Assembly: GCA_002748415.1 (NCBI GenBank)
Contig: PDSI01000115.1
Coordinates: forward strand, 1-51,559
Length of the DNA: 51,559 nucleotides
Reading direction: 5' to 3'
From: Micrococcales bacterium
GTDB lineage: Bacteria > Actinomycetota > Actinomycetes > Actinomycetales > CAWJMD01
Shown one piece after another: positions 16,635 to 24,801 of this stretch (the stretch's first letter is position 1; every line of letters starts with the position of its first letter). The notes under the pieces were generated by a model. The model was not told where the DNA came from and made no database searches. It saw only the letters and a program-made list of their open reading frames with translations. The position numbers and the translations under genes are program-made.

Positions 16635-17750
16635 ATGTATACGCGGGAGTTGGTGCCGGTCGCACCCCCGGCGGACGCATCGACCAAAGTCATGCAGGTC
16701 CTGGCGAACCCGCAGATGCTGCAGGTCGTGGTTCAGCCGCTGATCGATCTCAAGACCGCCCAGGTGGCAGGCTGGGAGGTGCTGACCCGGGCCCACGAAG
16801 ACTTGGACATCGCTCCCAGCGAGCTGTTCGCCGCGGCTGCGGCGATGGGGGTCGGTGCCGACCTTCACATCATTGCTGTGCAGGCGGCGTTGGAGTTGCG
16901 CTCGACGCTACCGGCCGGCAGCTTCCTGACCTTCAACGTGGACCCCCGCGCCGTGGTGAGCGGGCACGTCCAAGCGCTGCTGCGGGAACAGGAAGACCTG
17001 TCCGGCTTGATCGTCGAGCTCGTCGAGGCGGCCTGGCCTGTGGACCCTACGGCTCTGCTGGCCTCACTGGTCGACCTGCGCGAGCACGGCGCCCGCATCG
17101 CCGTCGACGACGTGGGCGCGGGCTACTCGGGACTGAGCCAGTTGATGGCGGTGCGCCCCGAGCTGATCAAGTTGGATAAATCATTGATCCAGAACCTGCC
17201 GAACGATCCGGCGGCGCAAGCGCTGGTCACGGCGGTCAGCCTGCTGTCCGGTACCCTGGACGCCTGGATCGCTGTGGAGGGCATCGAGGACGAGGAGCAG
17301 CTGCGTGCGGTCTCCGAGCTCGGCATCCCGCTGGCACAGGGATACATCTTCGGTATGCCGGCTCCGGCGTGGCCGCAGGTGGACACCTCCGCGGTGCGGC
17401 GAATTCTGCGGGCCGGGACACACCGGGCCCGGGACGTCGCCGATCTGATGCGTGATGCCGTGCCGGGGGAGTTGATCACCGATGCGCGCGGCCGCCCCGA
17501 ATCACTGGTCACGTTCAACGGTGCCGGCTCGCTGGAGACTCACCCGTTGATCGCGGTGGCACCCAGCACCACCATCCGGCAAGCCCTGACCCGGGCGCTG
17601 CGCCGGGAACCGCACCGCCGGTTCCTGCCGCTGGTGGTGACCTCGCCCCTGGGCAACCCCCTGGGCCTGGTCGATGTGGACGCCATGGCTATGAGTCTGA
17701 TGAACGAGACCAACCTCGGCAGCGAGCCCGCCTTCAGCTTCGCCCGGTAG
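16635..17750 (+). CDS. EAL-domain cyclic-di-GMP phosphodiesterase-like protein
   Basis: A 371-residue protein with no membrane segment. The EAL signature reads EVL (E48). The other catalytic positions appear intact: N101 (LTFNVD), E128 (LIVELVE), D158-D159 (AVDDVGAGYSGL), K179 (LIKLDKS), the Glu of AVEGIE and the Gln of LAQGYIFG. It should therefore be able to hydrolyse c-di-GMP. The C-terminal part (about 265-365) is CBS-like, with a TTIRQALTRAL segment and LPLVVTSPLGNPLGLVD. ATG 16635 was chosen because the domain begins soon after; the frame is open further upstream. Confidence 0.88.
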   Translation: MYTRELVPVAPPADASTKVMQVLANPQMLQVVVQPLIDLKTAQVAGWEVLTRAHEDLDIAPSELFAAAAAMGVGADLHIIAVQAALELRSTLPAGSFLTFNVDPRAVVSGHVQALLREQEDLSGLIVELVEAAWPVDPTALLASLVDLREHGARIAVDDVGAGYSGLSQLMAVRPELIKLDKSLIQNLPNDPAAQALVTAVSLLSGTLDAWIAVEGIEDEEQLRAVSELGIPLAQGYIFGMPAPAWPQVDTSAVRRILRAGTHRARDVADLMRDAVPGELITDARGRPESLVTFNGAGSLETHPLIAVAPSTTIRQALTRALRREPHRRFLPLVVTSPLGNPLGLVDVDAMAMSLMNETNLGSEPAFSFAR

Positions 17751-17755
17751 CGGCC

Positions 17756-17783
17756 GGCCCGCTCTCACCGGCCCGCTCTCACC
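17756..17783. repeat. 14-bp tandem duplication over a stop codon
   Basis: The unit GGCCCGCTCTCACC occurs twice in perfect tandem. The second copy supplies the TGA of the minus-strand gene ending at 17779. Confidence 0.8.
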
Positions 17784-18432
17784 GGTGCAGTCTCCTGTCG
17801 CCGGGACCGGTCTGGCCAGGGGTGGGCGATCCGCTGGGGGTGGGCTGCGACGGCGTCGAGCCCGACGGCGTCGGTGGCGGACTCGATTCGGTCGGTGAGC
17901 CGCTGGACTCGCTCGGCGTCGGAGTGGGCTGGCTGTCGCGGTCCGGTAGGCATGAAGCCAGCAACAGGAACACCGTGACGGCCAGCAACAGCGCGACCAG
18001 CCACCACCACCACGGCACCGCTGTGGTCGAGCCGAACAGCAAAGCGGGGCGGGCCGGGTAGGCGGCCGGTTGACCCTTCCAGTGCGGAACCAGGTGTGGC
18101 CCCTTGCGCTCCTCGTCGCTGGGATCGGGCCAAACGGCCGCGAGCATCGGCTGGGCGCCCCGCGGGCCGGCGCCGGCGGGCAGCGCGGCCCACGCCACAC
18201 CGTCGTGGTCGCCGCTGGCCAGTACGTCCGCTTCTGCCGCCGCAGCCAGGAACGTCTGCCGGGCGAAAGGATCGTTGTTCGGCGCTCCGCTCAGCAACAC
18301 CAGTTCCACCCGCCTGTCGAAGCCGTCGACGGCGTCCAGGATGACTCCGACGTCGTCGGCGTGCCACAGCCCGCGCACCTGGTAGTCGGCCACCATGCGC
18401 GGGACGTCGACCGGGAGAGCGCCGGTGCGCAC
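17779..18432 (-). CDS. Single-pass membrane protein, unknown function
   Basis: I do not recognise this family. From GTG 18432 it is 217 residues. The N-terminal domain of about 130 residues has no known motif (VDVPRMVADYQVRGLW, VELVLLSGAPNNDP). One helix (PWWWWLVALLLAVTVFLLLASC) and a Pro/Thr/Ser repeat tail (PTPSESSGSPTE) follow. It begins two bases after the stop of the PLP-enzyme gene, so the two are co-transcribed. The open frame extends further upstream on this strand, but only as a shadow of that gene. Confidence 0.65.
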   Translation of the reverse strand: MRTGALPVDVPRMVADYQVRGLWHADDVGVILDAVDGFDRRVELVLLSGAPNNDPFARQTFLAAAAEADVLASGDHDGVAWAALPAGAGPRGAQPMLAAVWPDPSDEERKGPHLVPHWKGQPAAYPARPALLFGSTTAVPWWWWLVALLLAVTVFLLLASCLPDRDSQPTPTPSESSGSPTESSPPPTPSGSTPSQPTPSGSPTPGQTGPGDRRLHR

Positions 18433-18434
18433 CG

Positions 18435-20135
18435 TCAGCGACCGTTCTGCATGCGGGGCAGGTCGAACCAGCGGAGCCGGTCGAACCCCTCGGATACGAC
18501 CGGGTGACGCTGGGCCACCTCCAGCTGCGTCGGCTCCGGTGGTTGGGACCCGGCGCTGGCGAAGATCTCGGTGGCCTCGCGCAGGTGCCGAGCCAGAATC
18601 GATTCCGCCGACCGCGCGACCGGCGGGCGGCGGGCGGTGCCGGTGGCGTAGTTCAGGTCGGTCAGGTGCAGCAGCGTGTCCGGCGGGCTGTCCCGGTGCG
18701 TCCACAAACCTGATTCGGGATGGAAATCGTACTGCGGCAAGAGTTTCCAGCCTTCTCTGGCCAGCATCAGTACCGCCTCGATGATGTAGTCGGCCACTGC
18801 GTCGGAAATGAAGTAGTTGAACGACAACCGTACCCAACCGGGTTTGATGCCTTCGCAGCCGCGGTTGATCTCTTCCTCGAACGCCATCGACCGGTCTGCG
18901 TCGATACCGAGCAGCTCGTGCCCGTACGGGCCGGCGCACGAACACCCGCCGCGGGCCTGGATGCCGAACACGTCGTTGAGCAAGGCCACGACGAAGTTGT
19001 GGTGCAGGTAGCGGCCGGTGGGGCTGCGCAGGACGAAAGAGACGATGGACAGGCGGGTCGCGTCCAGGTTGCCCAGGATCTCCACCGCCGGCTCGTCCTT
19101 CCACGCTCGCACCGCCCGGGCCAGCAGCCGGGCTTCGCTGGCAGCGATCCGCGGCACCCCGACCGCGTCCTTCAGCTGGAACACGAGCCCGGCCCGGATC
19201 GATTCGACGATGGCCGGGGTGCCACCCTCCTCGCGATGTGCCGCGTCGTCGATGTAGTCGTGCCGGTCGGCGTTGACGTAGCTGACCGTACCGCCGCCGG
19301 GCACGTCCGGAACCCGGTTGCGCAGCAGGTCTTTGCGGACCACCAGCACCCCCGGCGTACCCGGCCCTCCCACGAACTTGTGCGGGGAGATGAATACCGC
19401 GTCCTTGGCGGTGTCCGGCCGTCCCGGTAGGCCGCCGACCCGGATGTCAACGTACGGGGCGGCGGCCGCGTAGTCCCACAAGGCCAGGGCCGCGTGCTCG
19501 TGCAGGACCGCGGTCACCGTGTCCGTGTCGGTGACGATGCCGGTGACATTGCTTGCGGCGGAGAAGGAACCGATGCGCAGCGGCCGGTCCGCGTGCGCGC
19601 GCAGCATCTCGACGAGCTGGTCGACGTCGACGTGCCCGTCGGCATCGGCACGGATGACGACGACGTCGGCCAGCGACTCACGCCAGACCAGGTCGTTGGA
19701 GTGGTGTTCGTACGGCCCGATGAAGACCACCGGCCGCTGCTGCGCCGGGATGTGGTCGCCGATCCGGTAGGAGTCCTCCAGCATCGACGGGACGCGTAGC
19801 CCCAGGATGCCGGCCAGCTTGTCGATCGCGGCCGTGCACCCGGAACCGGTGAAGATCACCGCGTGCTCCTCGCCGGCTCCCACACTGCGGGCGATGAGTT
19901 CCCGTGCCTCCTCCCGCAGCCGGGTGGTCTGCCTGCCGGTGCCGCTGGACTCGGTGTGCGTGTTGGCGTACCGGGGAAGGACCTGCTCGCGGATGGCGTC
20001 CTCGATGAAGGTGAGCGAACGTCCCGACGCGGTGTAGTCGGCGTAGGTGATCCGCCGCGGCCCGAACGGCCCGTCTTGCAGGACGTCCTCGCCGATGACT
20101 GACTCGCGGATGCGAGCGAGCAGGTCATGGGTCAC
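18435..20135 (-). CDS. Class V aminotransferase / cysteine desulfurase-like PLP enzyme
   Basis: A 566-residue fold-type I PLP enzyme. The PLP lysine is K253 in ISPHKFVGGPG. The usual class V landmarks are ANTHTESSGTGRQT, FTGSGCTAAID and GPYEHHSND. The loop GGCSCAGPYG (about residue 380) sits where cysteine desulfurases hold their catalytic Cys. The chain is about 150 residues longer than SufS/IscS and ends in a hydrophilic C-terminal extension. Sulfur transfer is possible, but the substrate is unknown. GTG start supported by TACCCT six bases before. The macro-domain gene lies 36 bases upstream and the membrane gene two bases downstream. Confidence 0.88.
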   Translation of the reverse strand: MTHDLLARIRESVIGEDVLQDGPFGPRRITYADYTASGRSLTFIEDAIREQVLPRYANTHTESSGTGRQTTRLREEARELIARSVGAGEEHAVIFTGSGCTAAIDKLAGILGLRVPSMLEDSYRIGDHIPAQQRPVVFIGPYEHHSNDLVWRESLADVVVIRADADGHVDVDQLVEMLRAHADRPLRIGSFSAASNVTGIVTDTDTVTAVLHEHAALALWDYAAAAPYVDIRVGGLPGRPDTAKDAVFISPHKFVGGPGTPGVLVVRKDLLRNRVPDVPGGGTVSYVNADRHDYIDDAAHREEGGTPAIVESIRAGLVFQLKDAVGVPRIAASEARLLARAVRAWKDEPAVEILGNLDATRLSIVSFVLRSPTGRYLHHNFVVALLNDVFGIQARGGCSCAGPYGHELLGIDADRSMAFEEEINRGCEGIKPGWVRLSFNYFISDAVADYIIEAVLMLAREGWKLLPQYDFHPESGLWTHRDSPPDTLLHLTDLNYATGTARRPPVARSAESILARHLREATEIFASAGSQPPEPTQLEVAQRHPVVSEGFDRLRWFDLPRMQNGR

Positions 20136-20141
20136 CGGACC

Positions 20142-20147
20142 AGGGTA
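20142..20147 (-). promoter_or_regulatory. -10 box TACCCT of the PLP-enzyme gene
   Basis: TACCCT-N6-GTG on the minus strand, in the 36-bp gap after the macro-domain gene. It matches the cysS box exactly. Confidence 0.5.
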
Positions 20148-20171
20148 ACCAGGCGTGATCCGGGGTGCCGG

Positions 20172-20705
20172 TCAGTGTGCGAGCGCCTCGTCGAAGGCCT
20201 GCCGGATGGACTCCGAGAACAGCACGTGCCGGACCAGGTCGATGGGCGAATCCGGGAAGGATCGCTGGTGCTCGCGGACGGCCGCCACCGCCTGCTCGGC
20301 CACGTCGCGCGCATCCCAGCCGTACACCCCGGCACTGATGGCCGGGAAAGCCACCGAGGCCGCGCCGAGTTCCTCGGCGACGGCGAGGCTGCGGGCGTAA
20401 GCCGAGCGCAGCAATGCCGGATCGGTCTGGCCCGCGTGCCGGTTGGGTCCCACGGTGTGAATCACCCATCGGCACGGCAACCGCCCGGCCTCGGTGGCTA
20501 CCGCCTGCCCGGTGGGCAATCCGTCGCGGTACTGCCCGGCCCGCAACGCCCGGCACTGCTGCAGGAGTTCCGGTCCGGCCGCGGCGTGGATAGCCCCGTC
20601 CACCCCGCCGCCGCCCAGCAACCACGAGTTGGCAGCATTGACGATGGCATCGACGGATTGGGCGGTGATGTCCCCGAGGCTGGTCTCGACCCGCATGTCG
20701 CTCAT
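20172..20705 (-). CDS. Macro-domain protein (ADP-ribose/O-acetyl-ADP-ribose hydrolase type)
   Basis: A 177-residue single macro domain. The ADP-ribose-binding signature VDAIVNAANSWLLGGGGVDG is near the N-terminus, with AFPAISAGVYGWD as the second phosphate-binding loop. This is the MacroD/YmdB class, which removes acetyl from O-acetyl-ADP-ribose or ADP-ribose from proteins. ATG 20705 was chosen at the domain edge; the frame is open further upstream but without family similarity. It is first in a same-strand trio with the PLP enzyme and membrane protein, and divergent from moxR. Confidence 0.92.
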   Translation of the reverse strand: MSDMRVETSLGDITAQSVDAIVNAANSWLLGGGGVDGAIHAAAGPELLQQCRALRAGQYRDGLPTGQAVATEAGRLPCRWVIHTVGPNRHAGQTDPALLRSAYARSLAVAEELGAASVAFPAISAGVYGWDARDVAEQAVAAVREHQRSFPDSPIDLVRHVLFSESIRQAFDEALAH

Positions 20706-20816
20706 CGTTGCAGGCTCGTGACGGCGGCCGCCACCGGGTGGCAAGCCGGGCAACGGGTGCGGGTGGGCAGGTGAGGTGCGCGGCGGACACGACGCGGGTT
20801 GATCCACAGTGGTGAA

Positions 20817-21980
20817 ATGGACGACGTGAGTATTCCGGAGGACTCCGCGCCGGTCAGCCGCCAGGTGCCGGCCAGCACCGATCCGAGTGTGCCGGAGCGG
20901 GGTCAGCACCTCGGCGCCGGCACCGTGCCGGAGGAACCCGGTCGGCCCGGTGCGCCGCGTGAGTATCCCGAAGCGTCCGGTCACCCTGATGAGCTCGCCC
21001 CTCCCGACCCGGACCTAGCCCGGGACGACGTCAGCGCACTACGTGCGGCTGGCCAGCAGGTGCGGACCGTCGTCGTCGGTCAGGAAGCGATGGTCGACCG
21101 GCTGCTCATCGCCACGCTGGCCCGCGGTCACTGTCTGCTGGAAGGCGTGCCCGGGGTGGCCAAGACGCTTGCAGTACGCACGTTCGCGGTGGTGCTCGGC
21201 GGGTCGTTCGCCCGGCTGCAGTTCACCCCGGACCTGGTGCCCTCGGACATCATCGGCACTCGCATCTACAAGCCCAGCACCGAGAGCTTCGACGTCGAAC
21301 TCGGGCCGGTGTTCGTGAACTTCGTGCTGGCCGACGAGGTCAACCGGGCGCCCGCCAAAGTGCAGGCCGCGATGCTGGAGTTGATGGCGGAGCATCAGGT
21401 GTCCCTGGGCGGGGTCTCCTACCAGTTGCCCGATCCGTTCACGGTCATCGCCACCCAGAACCCGCTGGAATCCGAAGGCGTCTACCCGTTGCCGGAGGCT
21501 CAGCGGGACCGGTTCCTGCTCAAGGTGGACGTACCGCTGCCGCGGGCGCACGAGGAAGCGGAGATCCTCCGGCGGATGAGCGTGCGTCCGCCGATTCCCG
21601 AACCGGTCCTGGACCCCGAGCGGGTGGTCCGGCTGCAGCGGGCCGCGGACGAGGTGTACGTCCATCCGCTGATCACCGACTACGCGGTGCGACTGGTGAT
21701 GGCGACCAGGTCCCCGCAGGAGTACGGCCTGCCCGGCCTGGCGCCCATCATTTCCGGGGGTGCCTCGCCCCGGGCCACGCTCGGGCTGGTGGCCGCGGCC
21801 AGGGCGATGGCTCTGATCCAGGGCCGCGACCACGTGTTGCCCGAAGATCTGCAGGTGCTGGCCGTCGACGTCATCGCCCACCGGCTGCTGCTGGGCTTCG
21901 ACGCGGTGGCGGATGGGATCAACGCCCGTGACATCGTCGGCGAGGTCGTCCACACCGTCCCACCTCCGCGGCCCAGCTGA
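20817..21980 (+). CDS. MoxR-family AAA+ ATPase
   Basis: A 387-residue AAA_3 chaperone-like ATPase. An acidic, Pro-rich N-terminal stretch of about 75 residues precedes the ATPase core. Core motifs are Walker A GVPGVAKT, Walker B FVLADEVNR, sensor ATQNPLESEG and the lid ISGGASPRAT. MoxR proteins work with DUF58 and VWA proteins to insert metals or assemble envelope complexes, and both partners follow directly. ATG 20817 was preferred to a TTG at 20799; CACAGT, a near -10 box, lies six bases before it. The stop overlaps the next start (TGATG). Confidence 0.94.
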   Translation: MDDVSIPEDSAPVSRQVPASTDPSVPERGQHLGAGTVPEEPGRPGAPREYPEASGHPDELAPPDPDLARDDVSALRAAGQQVRTVVVGQEAMVDRLLIATLARGHCLLEGVPGVAKTLAVRTFAVVLGGSFARLQFTPDLVPSDIIGTRIYKPSTESFDVELGPVFVNFVLADEVNRAPAKVQAAMLELMAEHQVSLGGVSYQLPDPFTVIATQNPLESEGVYPLPEAQRDRFLLKVDVPLPRAHEEAEILRRMSVRPPIPEPVLDPERVVRLQRAADEVYVHPLITDYAVRLVMATRSPQEYGLPGLAPIISGGASPRATLGLVAAARAMALIQGRDHVLPEDLQVLAVDVIAHRLLLGFDAVADGINARDIVGEVVHTVPPPRPS

Positions 21981-23068
21981 TGAGCGTTCCCGGCTACCTG
22001 GCCCCGCAGGCCCCACCCGGGCGGTTGCTGGCCGACCTGGCCCCGGAAGAGGCGTTGGCCAGGTTGCGGTTGACCATCGTGCGACGCCTGGACGGGTACC
22101 TGCGGGGCGAACACGCGGGCCTGGTGCCCGGACCGGGTACGGAGCTGGGTGAGGCCAGGGTTTACCGGGCCGGTGAGGACGACGTTCGGCATATCGATTG
22201 GGCGGTGACAGCCCGCACGACGACCCCGCACGTCCGGGATTTGATCGCCGACCGGGAGTTGGAGACCTACGCGCTGATCGACCTGACCGCGTCGATGTAT
22301 TTCGGCACCGCGGTGCAGCCCGGGTGGAGCCCGGACTCCGAGCAGCTACCACGGGCGTGGGACAAGCGGGATCTGGCGGTGGCGGCGGTGGCCACCATCG
22401 GCACGTTGACCGGTCGGCAGGGTGACCGGTTCGGCGGCTACGTGCTGACCGCCGACGGGTTGCGCCGGCATCCGGCGGCCGCTGGCCGATCGGCGTTGTA
22501 CAGCATGGTTCGTTCGTTGTTGCGCGACGAAGCGGAGGCCGGCGAGTCCGCTGCGGAGGGCATGGGCGGTGCACGGCACACGGCGATTCTCCGTCACAGC
22601 GGGCCGGCGACGAGCCTCGCCCAGGCCATCGATCGCATTGCGCGCGCGCATCCACGGCGGGGGCTGCGGGTGGTGGTTTCCGACTTCCTGGAGCCGGAGG
22701 AATCGGGCGGCGGCGAGCCGGCGTGGACGGGGCCCATGCGCTCGCTGGCGCAACGCCACCAGGTGCTCGCGGTGCAGGTGGTGGATCCACTGGAGCTGGA
22801 TCTGCCCGATGCCGGAGTGCTGGACCTGATGGACCCGGAGTCCGGCGACGTCATCGAGGTGGATACCAGCGACCCGGACGTGCGGTCCCTGTTCGCCGCC
22901 CAGTCCGGGCTGAACCAGGACCGGGTCGCCTCCTCGCTGCGGCATGCCGGGTGTGCGCACCTGGTGCTCAGCACCGACTCCGATTGGGTCCGTGACGTGG
23001 CCAGGTTCGTCTTGGCCCATCGGCGGATCGCCCGCCGGCTGCACGGGACGACGGGGGCCAGACGGTGA
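21980..23068 (+). CDS. DUF58-domain protein (MoxR partner)
   Basis: A 362-residue protein with the DUF58 signature AGEDDVRHIDWAVTART (about residues 64-80), followed by an incomplete VWA-like fold (LIDLTASMYFG, VVVSDFLEP). Such proteins couple MoxR to VWA partners. It overlaps moxR by one base and the VWA gene by four, so the three are translated together. No membrane segment is seen. Confidence 0.92.
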   Translation: MSVPGYLAPQAPPGRLLADLAPEEALARLRLTIVRRLDGYLRGEHAGLVPGPGTELGEARVYRAGEDDVRHIDWAVTARTTTPHVRDLIADRELETYALIDLTASMYFGTAVQPGWSPDSEQLPRAWDKRDLAVAAVATIGTLTGRQGDRFGGYVLTADGLRRHPAAAGRSALYSMVRSLLRDEAEAGESAAEGMGGARHTAILRHSGPATSLAQAIDRIARAHPRRGLRVVVSDFLEPEESGGGEPAWTGPMRSLAQRHQVLAVQVVDPLELDLPDAGVLDLMDPESGDVIEVDTSDPDVRSLFAAQSGLNQDRVASSLRHAGCAHLVLSTDSDWVRDVARFVLAHRRIARRLHGTTGARR

Positions 23069-24027
23069 TTCCCGATACCTTCCTCGCGCCCATCCGGTTG
23101 TGGATCCTCGTGGTGGTTCCCGTGCTGGTGGCGGCCTACGGGTGGCAGCAGCGGCGCCGCCAGTTGCGGGCGGTGCGATTCTCCGCCGTCCCCCGGCTCG
23201 GTGGGCTTGCCGTGCGGCGGCCGGGCTGGCGCCGGCACGTGGTGGCGGCCGGGCTGGTGTTGGCCCTGGTGCCGCTCATCGTGGCGTTCGCCCGGCCGGC
23301 GGCGATCGTGCCGGTACCCAAGGAGCGGGCCACCGTGGTGCTGGCCGTGGACGTGTCTTTGTCGATGAACGCCACCGACGTCAGCCCCACTCGGCTGGCT
23401 GCGGCCCAGCAGGCCGCCGAGACGTTCCTGAACGAGGTGCCGCCGAAGATGAACGTCGGGGTGGTCAGCTTCGCCCAGGGGGCGAATCTGCTGGTCCCGC
23501 CCACTACCGACCGCACCCCGGCGATTCGCAGCATCCAGACACTGCAGCTGGCCCCGTTCACCGCAATCGGCGAGGCGATCTACGTCAGCATCGACGCGCT
23601 GCAGAAAGCGCCGCGCGATCCTGGCGACCCGGAGGCGTTGCCGCCGTCGGCGGTCATCCTGCTGTCCGACGGCAGCAGCACGGCCGGGCGGGACCAGAAC
23701 CTTGCCGCCGAGCAAGCCGGCGAACTGGGGATCCCGGTGCACACCGTGGCGTTCGGGACCGTGGGGTCCACTTTGGAGGTCGACGGCGTGATCACGGACG
23801 TGTCGGTCGAGCGGGAGGCGTTGGAGGAGATTGCCGAACTCAGCGGTGGCCGCGCCTACCAGGCCGACTCGGTGGACAGCCTGGAGGAGGTCTACTCCGA
23901 CATCGGCTCCGACGTCGGATACGAGGATGAGGAAACGGAGATCAGCGCCCGATGGGCCGGAATGGGACTGATGCTGCTGCTGCTGACCAGCATCGGGTCG
24001 GTGACGTGGTTCGGGCGGCTGCCGTGA
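23065..24027 (+). CDS. VWA-domain membrane protein (BatA-like)
   Basis: A 320-residue protein. Two N-terminal helices (LWILVVVPVLVAAYGW and AAGLVLALVPLIVAFA) frame a short basic loop. A von Willebrand A domain with an intact MIDAS follows: D96-x-S98-x-S100 in AVDVSLSMNATD, plus the Thr of PFTAIGEA and Asp in LLSDGSST. A last helix is near the C-terminus (GLMLLLLTSIGSVTW). This is the BatA/BatB architecture of MoxR operons, often tied to envelope stress. GTG start inside the previous gene's stop. Confidence 0.92.
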   Translation: MIPDTFLAPIRLWILVVVPVLVAAYGWQQRRRQLRAVRFSAVPRLGGLAVRRPGWRRHVVAAGLVLALVPLIVAFARPAAIVPVPKERATVVLAVDVSLSMNATDVSPTRLAAAQQAAETFLNEVPPKMNVGVVSFAQGANLLVPPTTDRTPAIRSIQTLQLAPFTAIGEAIYVSIDALQKAPRDPGDPEALPPSAVILLSDGSSTAGRDQNLAAEQAGELGIPVHTVAFGTVGSTLEVDGVITDVSVEREALEEIAELSGGRAYQADSVDSLEEVYSDIGSDVGYEDEETEISARWAGMGLMLLLLTSIGSVTWFGRLP

Positions 24028-24251
24028 GCGGCGAGGACCACAAGCCCGCCGGCGAGCACCCGGATACCGGGGCACCGGCCGACCACCAGAAAACCGGCGA
24101 ACCTGCTGCCCTGCGGGCGGGCCGGCCGCGGGCGGGTACCCCGCCGCTGATCCCGGCCAGGGCCGCGGAGGACTCCGACACCGGCTGGGGCCGGGACGAG
24201 CGTGAGCACACCGACGAGTGGTACGAGAGCGAGCGCCCGCCTCATTGGTGA
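24024..24251 (+). CDS. Small acidic hydrophilic protein
   Basis: A 75-residue protein starting at GTG 24024, which overlaps the VWA stop codon (GTGA), so it is very likely the last gene of the moxR operon. It is Glu/Asp/Pro rich with no hydrophobic stretch and ends ERPPHW. I do not know a function. The last codons and the stop lie inside a 13-bp hairpin (24232-24261). Confidence 0.65.
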   Translation: MSGEDHKPAGEHPDTGAPADHQKTGEPAALRAGRPRAGTPPLIPARAAEDSDTGWGRDEREHTDEWYESERPPHW

Positions 24252-24261
24252 GGCGGGCGCT
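24232..24261. terminator. 13-bp hairpin at the end of the moxR operon
   Basis: A perfect 13-base stem (24232-24244 with 24249-24261) and a TTGG loop. It has no T-run and sits between convergent transcripts, about 70 bases before the mscL stop. The upstream arm is coding sequence. Confidence 0.7.
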
Positions 24262-24331
24262 GCGATGGGCTCGTCGGCCCAGTGGACCGGTGTGACCGGT
24301 GGCGGCCGGGGTTTGTGGCCGCCGGCTGGGT

Positions 24332-24718
24332 TCAGGCGCGGGTTTTCAGCAGGTCGCGGATCTCGGTCAGTACGGCGACCTCGTCGACCGCATCCTCTTC
24401 CTCGTCCTTGGCGCCGCGCATCTCGTTGAACTTGTTCATCGGGGCCACCAGCACGAAGTAGATCACCGCGGCGGTGATCAGGAACTGGATGAGCGCCCCG
24501 ATCAGTGAGCCGAAGTCGACCAGGGTGGCCTCGTTGGCCTCTCTCAGCTGAATGCCCCAGCCACCGGTGTCGGCGCCGCCGACGGCGGCGAGAATCGGAT
24601 TGATGATGTGCGCAGTGAACGCGTCGATGAGGGCGGTGAACGCGGTGGCGATAGCAACGCCGACCGCGAGGTCCATGACGTTGCCGCGCATCACGAAGTC
24701 TTTGAAGCCCTTGAGCAT
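24332..24718 (-). CDS. mscL: Large-conductance mechanosensitive channel
   Basis: A 128-residue MscL, which opens on membrane tension to release solutes under hypo-osmotic shock. N-terminal helix MLKGFKDFVMRGNVMDLAVGVAIA includes the family RGNVMDLAVGV stretch. TM1 and TM2 (LIGALIQFLITAAVIYFVLV) flank a short loop, and the C-terminal acidic helix (EEEDAVDEVAVLTEIRDLL) forms the cytoplasmic bundle. ATG 24718 has GGGAG upstream. Gene order with the SAF and FmdB genes matches mycobacteria. Confidence 0.96.
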   Translation of the reverse strand: MLKGFKDFVMRGNVMDLAVGVAIATAFTALIDAFTAHIINPILAAVGGADTGGWGIQLREANEATLVDFGSLIGALIQFLITAAVIYFVLVAPMNKFNEMRGAKDEEEDAVDEVAVLTEIRDLLKTRA

Positions 24719-24801
24719 GATTGAACTCCCTGGTGGTCGGGGAAGCGGCAGCGCCTTTGGGCGACACTGCCGAGGCGGTATTGCCGCGCCGACCCAGCAG
24801 C

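Noticed and set aside
21039..24075. Two long minus-strand frames opposite moxR, DUF58 and VWA genes
   Set aside because: Composition is typical of antisense frames in high-GC DNA; the plus-strand genes have intact motifs and coupled starts.
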